Positions 59,026 to 64,000 of a DNA stretch of 64,000 nucleotides are shown here, one piece after another. Under the pieces are notes generated by a model. That model had not been told where the DNA came from. It ran no database searches and saw only the letters and a list, made by a program, of their open reading frames with translations. The position numbers and the translations under genes are program-made. This stretch comes from Cubamyces lactineus (taxonomy: Eukaryota; Basidiomycota; Agaricomycetes; Polyporales; Polyporaceae), in the NCBI GenBank assembly GCA_022376465.1, contig JACDTU010000004.1, positions 992,001 to 1,056,000 of the forward strand, written 5' to 3'. Each line of letters starts with the position of its first letter. Positions within the stretch are counted from its first letter, which is position 1.

Positions 59026-59672
59026 ATACGGCATTAGGTGCGTTGCGGACTTGCGGTGGACATGCTCCATGTCTCGCGGACTGTCCAATTGACGAGCTGC
59101 CCTTTAGGAATCCGCCGTGAGCGTCGCGATCATATCGAGCCGGCCATCGGTTTGATCCACGCCTCATAAATGCGGACTACTCCTCGGATCGTCGACGCAT
59201 GTACATGTACTATCACATACTGGTTCCCTCATCGGTACGCGGAGGCTGAATTGTCGCATGCACGTATCCCATCTGGACATATACCCACTTCCCCGCGCTG
59301 CCACGATTATAGGCGGCAACTTATACTTATTTCTAGTACTGGCCACTTCGTTTGGTTTAGGATGTGGCTACATTTAACATTGCAGAGGATGGACGTCAAT
59401 ACACCATTGCTTATCTGATACTGAATGTATTATGTCGCATATGAATTCATTGATCGTTCGCCAGGCTGGAGTGATCCCTCCTTGGACAATGGACTGAACG
59501 CTTACTGCGTGAGGATCTCGATCGCGGGATTTATGATGACGTCAGCGCTACAGGCGCAGTTGTGGCGGTGGTGTTCCTTCTATGCCAGTGCGGGGTTTGC
59601 AGCTATTAGTGTCAGGAGCCAGAGTCCAAAGCTTATTCACAGACTTCTTACGCACTGACCACCACGACCACC
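59026..59672. other. Intergenic
   Basis: Spacer between two plus-strand genes, with no gene or repeat that I can support. Confidence 0.45.
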
Positions 59673-60606
59673 ATGAGCTACGAAAACGACCCGTTACCTT
59701 CAGGATGGGTACGCGAGTTCGATCCAAACACCAAACATCCGTTCTGGGTACGTCCGTTACTAGGAATCGTAATGGAGAAGCAAGTCGGCTAAAGGCCCCG
59801 CTCAATAGGTCGACACCAAAGCGAACCCGCCCCGTTCAATCTGGGTGCATCCCTATGAAGATGAGCAGTTCCTTCGTGAGCATCCGGACATTCGTGATCG
59901 TCTCGCACGCGAACATCGTGGGACCTCGACCGAGGACGCACCTCCGCCCTATTCACCCAGGCGCCATTCGTTCAATGGCACGCCTTCCGGCTCTCACCTG
60001 AACGTGCCCACGGACGATCGGCGACCTGCACGTTCCCAACCCAACACCCCCAAACCACCCCGGGGGTTCTTTGGGAAGCTGAAAGACAAGGCCATCGGAA
60101 CCAAAGAAGAGCGCGAAGCTAGGAAACAGGAGGAAAGAAGGATGCACGAGCAGGTGAATTCCGCCGACAAGGGCGTCCATACAGGGAATGCTGACCTATA
60201 TCCTCAGTACCTGCAACAGCTCGCGGAACAACGCCGCCGCATGCAACAGCAGCGCATGTCTACACCGTCGGGCGGTTTCGGTGCATTCAACCAGAGGCCT
60301 AGCTACCAGTACTCCTCGTATAGCCAGCCCACATACGCAGCCCCTATGGGAAACCCATGGGGTATGGGCGGGGGCCTGGGCGGAAGCAGATATGGTCGCT
60401 CGGGCTTCGGCGGAGGAATAGGTATGCCTCTGCTCGCTGGTGCGGCCGGTGGTCTTCTCCTAGGTGACTTGCTCGATGGCCCTGACTTTGGTGGTGGTTG
60501 GGACAACGGAGGATTTGGGGGCGGGTTCGACGGAGGCGGATTTGACGGAGGAGGGTTTGACGGAGGAGGGTTTGACGGAGGAGGGTTTGGTGGCGGGTGG
60601 AATTAA
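59673..60606 (+). CDS. WW-like domain protein with Gly-rich C-terminus
   Basis: Exons 59673-59747, 59809-60153 and 60208-60606 give 272 aa. The N-terminus is a WW-type domain: LPSGWVREFDPNTKHPFW, VDTKANPPRSIWVHPYED, where the usual FYVD is FWVD. WW domains bind proline-rich ligands. Next come a conserved helical piece (LREHPDIRDRLAREHR), a Pro-rich stretch, a basic GFFGKLKDKAIGTKEEREAR segment, a Gln/Arg coiled region and a hydrophobic Gly-rich part (GGIGMPLLAGAAGGLLLGDLL) ending in GGGFDGGGFDGGGF-type repeats. The last intron (60154-60207, 54 nt) is a multiple of three and open, with a CTGAC branch site; removing it joins HEQ to YLQQLAEQ and keeps the coil continuous. Proteins of this layout are common in basidiomycetes and probably act as stress or condensate-forming adaptors, which is inference. 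Confidence 0.75.
60526..60600 (+). repeat. Five 15-bp tandem units in the Gly-rich tail
   Basis: Three perfect copies of TTTGACGGAGGAGGG at 60541-60585, flanked by a diverged unit at 60526-60540 and another at 60586-60600. Each encodes five residues (F-D-G-G-G). Unit number is likely to vary between strains. Confidence 0.9.
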
Positions 60607-61109
60607 CGGCATGAGCTGTGGCTGGGTTTGGGCTCGGGCACGAACGATATCGATCAGTACTGCGTTTCTTGTACGACTCTTGCGTTACCTTGGACTGTTG
60701 TAGATCTACGCCTGTACTATACGGTTTGTGTATCATAGTCGGATTTCTCTTTGCGCACGCGTGAACATTAGCACCGAATACGATACCAAACGTTAAACAT
60801 TCACTACGATGGGAGAGGGAATGGGGTGGCCGAAGGGAAAGGGACAGGCGGCGCGCGGGACCTGGATTGATGGACTTGACGCGTTCTCCGCGGCGCCTTG
60901 CATGGGAGAGCGCCTTCGCTGCGCATCCTACATGCACCGTCCATTCTCTGCACCTGTCTACTGGGTCTCTTCCGGTTTCAAAATACGGACTCTCTGTATC
61001 TTTCGCAGGCTTGAACAGGGATAGGTCTCTATCTTGCTGTGTAGATTTGCGGACCAGGATCTCCACTCCACCAACCGTGCACACCGATAACTGACAGGAG
61101 AGTTACACC
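60607..61109. other. Intergenic
   Basis: 3' flank of the WW gene and promoter of TRS85; no gene seen. Confidence 0.45.
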
Positions 61110-64000
61110 ATGGCGCAACCAATCTTGCCGGCTTCTCTCAGCCCACATGTATGCATATTGGCTTCAGCGGATGTTCAACAAGTTCTGGAAGGAGCTGGTC
61201 TACCTCCATTACCGGAGATCCTGCAGTGCTTCTCCCCGCTCCCAAACGGTACGTGCACGCATCGAGTTCATACAAAGTGGCACACGCGCGCCCCTTGAAT
61301 GCCCATTAATTCATCAGCTATACAGTTACTACCCGGACTACGTCCTTGACATCAGTGCCGCATGAACTGTTCTTTGTGCGCTTTTCGGACGTTCTAGACA
61401 TAGAGAACGCGGTCCACGAAGATGAGGAGCAGCGCGCGGGGAGGATGATGGACTGGATGGGCTCGCGCATATCCCAGCGCTGCGAGAGGTGGATGGAAAC
61501 ACTCGATGCCGTTGACGACAAAGGTCGGAAGGTGTGGAGGAATAGCACGCCATGGTGGGAAGAGGTGAAGAGGTGCGTAGAGGGCGACCATGTCCCAAGC
61601 AGTACAGAAGGATGGAACCATCCCGTATCGCGTACGTTTCGTCGCGAGTTTTGTGTCTACAGAGTATCGTGTTTACAAAAGGATTTGCAGTCATACTGGC
61701 CGTGACGACCACCGCGGCGAACCCACTACAGGCTCTGCAAGACCTCGCCTCACGCGCCTTCGACTTTCCACCATGGGTAGACCTCACCTCCTTGCGTTAC
61801 TTCTTGATAATCCACCCATCCAATTCACCCCTGGCGGACCCAATGTATGTCCGTAAACTACGCGCGCATCATTCGTCCCACTGATTAGTCGTTACTATCG
61901 TGTAGAGCAGAGGCGTTAATCAACGCCGTGAAGAAGCAATATGGTCTTCACAGCTACTTGCTCCCCTTGCACCTCCCAACAGATCCCCTTCCCCAACCAG
62001 TATCTATACAGGCCCCACCACCACGACTTCCGACGACCTCTTCACTTGAATCACCATTACTCACCCCGCAGCCAACAGGCCCTGGTGGTTTGGGTATTTC
62101 TCCTTCTCCTACCCCTCCTCCGCATCCCGCTTCGCCTATGCCCCACGAGCGCAGAGCACCACCCTTAACGCATAAATCTCCCGAGGGCCCACCTCCATCA
62201 CCGACGCCGCAGACCGGAGCCACACTGAGGCTGGCCTCGGACGATATACAGCAAATCGGTGCCTTCATGCGGGAATTCGTGGCGAGGAACCTCGTGCCCT
62301 GGATGGAGAAGTGTGTCATTGAGTGGAATGAGAACGTGAGTCCAGGCCCAGCGTTATTTTGCGCCCGCTCATTGGCATCCTACCGTAGTACTCCTCATCG
62401 CGACGGCTTCCATCTCGCCTATTTTCATCGACGCGTCGGCTTTTCGGTGCTGCCTCAGCCGCATCGTCACCAGCCACGCCCACCCACGGCTCTAGCCCGT
62501 CGGTGTCGTCTGTGACTTCGAGGTTCACGCATGGCGCGAACAATTCAGTCAGCTCGATCACATCGGTCACCTCGGTATCCACCATGGGAGGTGGAAACGT
62601 TAACCAGCAGAGACGGCTTGCCGAATTTGCAACCATCCTTGGTGACTACAAGCTGGCCATCTCGGTGTGGGAGACTCTGCGGAAAGAGGGCAGAGGTGGA
62701 TCCGTGCGTCTTCAATACTACTATCACCGCTATGGGTCTCATCGTGGATATTCTGTTGATAGGATGTCCTGCCGCTACTCTCTGCCCCATCACCCGCGCT
62801 AGCCTTGCATGCTGATCATGCCCTGTCTACTTTGAGAGGACCACAGCCACGACAGGGTACTCCTTTTGAAGCACCCGCAAATGCTCAGTACAGGGCACTT
62901 GTTTATGCCGTACGTTGGGAGTCAGGCATCAATCGCCCAGACTTCTTGAGCCCGACTCTGGAAGGAGAGAGATGGCTGGTCAAGGCTGCTTCTAGTGTAC
63001 GTTTTCCGCAGCCGTCCTGCGGCGAGTTGTGAGAATGCTAATGGGGTTATCAAGGCAGAAGAGCCCCCCACCGCGATCCTGTACGCGCACGCCGCTTTCC
63101 TCAGCGAGTCCAAGCGTTCTCGGCGGCGGGCGGCGCTCTGGTACCTGGTTGCTGCAGAGAAGCTTGAGAAGACTGGAATCGTGCGTTGGTCCCTATAATT
63201 GGTTCAGTTCGAAAGTTGTGTTGACGTGCAGGATCTAGAAAACTCTGGCGATGTACTTTTTCCGCAAGGCGCATGAACTGTACCAGGTTCCGCCGCCGAA
63301 GGAGCTCTCGCCGTCGTTCTGGGAAAGCGAGGACCGCAGCCCGACACAGTGGGAGGGGTTCTCCGCTGTCCTGCCTGCGATTGAGCATGAGCTAGGTGCG
63401 GACCTTCCAGACGTATATTCTTGGCTACCCCTAACACACGAATGTCTACTTCAGGAAGATTGCTCTACACCACTGGTGATACTGCGGGTGCTGTCAAATA
63501 CTTCCTGGCTTTACTCAAGCCGGTTGTGCAGCATGGGCCGCAGCTGCATCCTCCCCACTCTGCGAACGGGGCGGGATCGCCACTTCTCCCTCAACCCAGT
63601 CGGGGTAAGGTTTACTTGGAGGACTTCCGGGTAGCGTTCAAGGTAACGGCACTCTCTCCCACTGCGACTTCGTGTACTCATCCGCAGTCCCGACTGCAGC
63701 ACTTCAAGGTTACCGAGGGCGATGCGTGGAAGAAACTGGGATTGCAGCTCCCTATCACCTTCTGCCAGGCGAAGCAGACTCGCGTCAGGTTTCCGGGCGA
63801 TGCCGTCGAGGGCGACTCCGCTGCATGGGAAAAGCTCGAAGGGGACTGGGCGGCATTTTGGTCTCAGCACGGCAAGGAGAAGCTTGGGAAGAGCGGGAAA
63901 GCTGCAGTCAATGGTAGGCAGCTCGCAGTCCCGGAAGTGATATCCGTCGCTGATGTTGGCCGCAGAGACGTTCTGGGTGGATCTCGTCCTGAAGAACCCG
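61110..64000 (+). CDS. TRS85: TRAPP complex subunit Trs85/TRAPPC8, 5' part (cut by window edge)
   Basis: Eleven exons: 61110-61248, 61326-61631, 61691-61844, 61906-62335, 62389-62703, 62763-62996, 63055-63180, 63239-63395, 63455-63642, 63688-63913, 63966-64000 and onward; 770 codons so far, with the 3' end outside. Conserved pieces: VPHELFFVRFSDVLD, WWEEVKRCVEGDHVPSSTEG, NPLQALQDLASRAFDFPPW, EALINAVKKQYGLHSYLLPL, FVARNLVPWMEKCV, LAEFATILGDYKLAISVWETL, SKRSRRRAALWYLVAAEKLE, MYFFRKAHELYQVP and LGRLLYTTGDTAGAVKYFL. TRAPPC8 defines TRAPPIII, the Rab1/Ypt1 exchange factor for autophagosome formation and early Golgi traffic. A Pro/Ser-rich disordered insert (about 225-290) separates the first conserved blocks. 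One donor (62997, GTACGT) was preferred over a GTGTAC two bases upstream to keep the frame. Confidence 0.92.

Noticed and set aside
1..64000. Transposable elements, CRISPR arrays, secondary-metabolite clusters or viral genes
   Set aside because: No reverse transcriptase, transposase, integrase, terminal repeats, spaced repeats, PKS/NRPS domains or viral proteins were seen in any frame.

Overview
The window is nuclear DNA of a filamentous basidiomycete, most likely an agaricomycete and plausibly a polypore. Genes are dense and split by many GT-AG introns of about 45-70 nt, often with CTGAC/CTAAC-like branch sites. Several products are basidiomycete types, such as the peptidyl-Lys metalloendopeptidase and orphan families. 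All exon models come from reading splice sites by eye and checking that frames close; none is supported here by transcripts.

Layout. 1-5.1 kb: accessory block with two F-box-like genes (the first cut by the window edge) alternating with two divergent protein-kinase-like genes that lack the catalytic-loop Asp. 6.7-8.1 kb: secreted Lys-specific M35 metalloprotease. 8.3-16.4 kb: two tandem paralogues, each of 22 exons, for a secreted saposin-plus-metallophosphoesterase protein of the acid sphingomyelinase family. 16.4-21.3 kb: sparse, with one small ORF and an intron-containing tRNA-Asp(GTC). 21.3-31 kb: N-acetylglutamate synthase, an unrecognised 447-aa protein, a mitochondrial carnitine/acylcarnitine-type carrier and a membrane-anchored multi-FAS1 protein. 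31.3-38.3 kb: RAV1 and Rab GDI. 38.3-40.7 kb: gene-poor. 40.7-50 kb: pyruvate kinase, a GT32-like glycosyltransferase, LMW tyrosine phosphatase and methylmalonate-semialdehyde dehydrogenase. 50-60.6 kb: thioredoxin-fold protein, seipin, two small orphan families, an LCCL multi-pass membrane protein, a zinc-finger-like protein and a WW-domain Gly-rich protein. 61.1 kb to the end: 5' part of TRS85/TRAPPC8.

How the genes work together. Most loci from 21 kb on are housekeeping: arginine synthesis, glycolysis, fatty-acyl and branched-chain catabolism in mitochondria, V-ATPase assembly, Rab recycling, TRAPP tethering and lipid-droplet biogenesis. Several neighbours are head-to-head (FAS1/RAV1, GDI/PYK, MMSDH/thioredoxin-fold, seipin/orphan, small orphan/LCCL). 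The lineage-specific part is 1-17 kb. I found no CRISPR array, transposon, rRNA or secondary-metabolite cluster, and no clear undescribed multi-gene system. The best leads are the duplicated sphingomyelinase-like pair with its 7-nt and 10-nt microexons and co-duplicated promoter, and the F-box/pseudokinase array.
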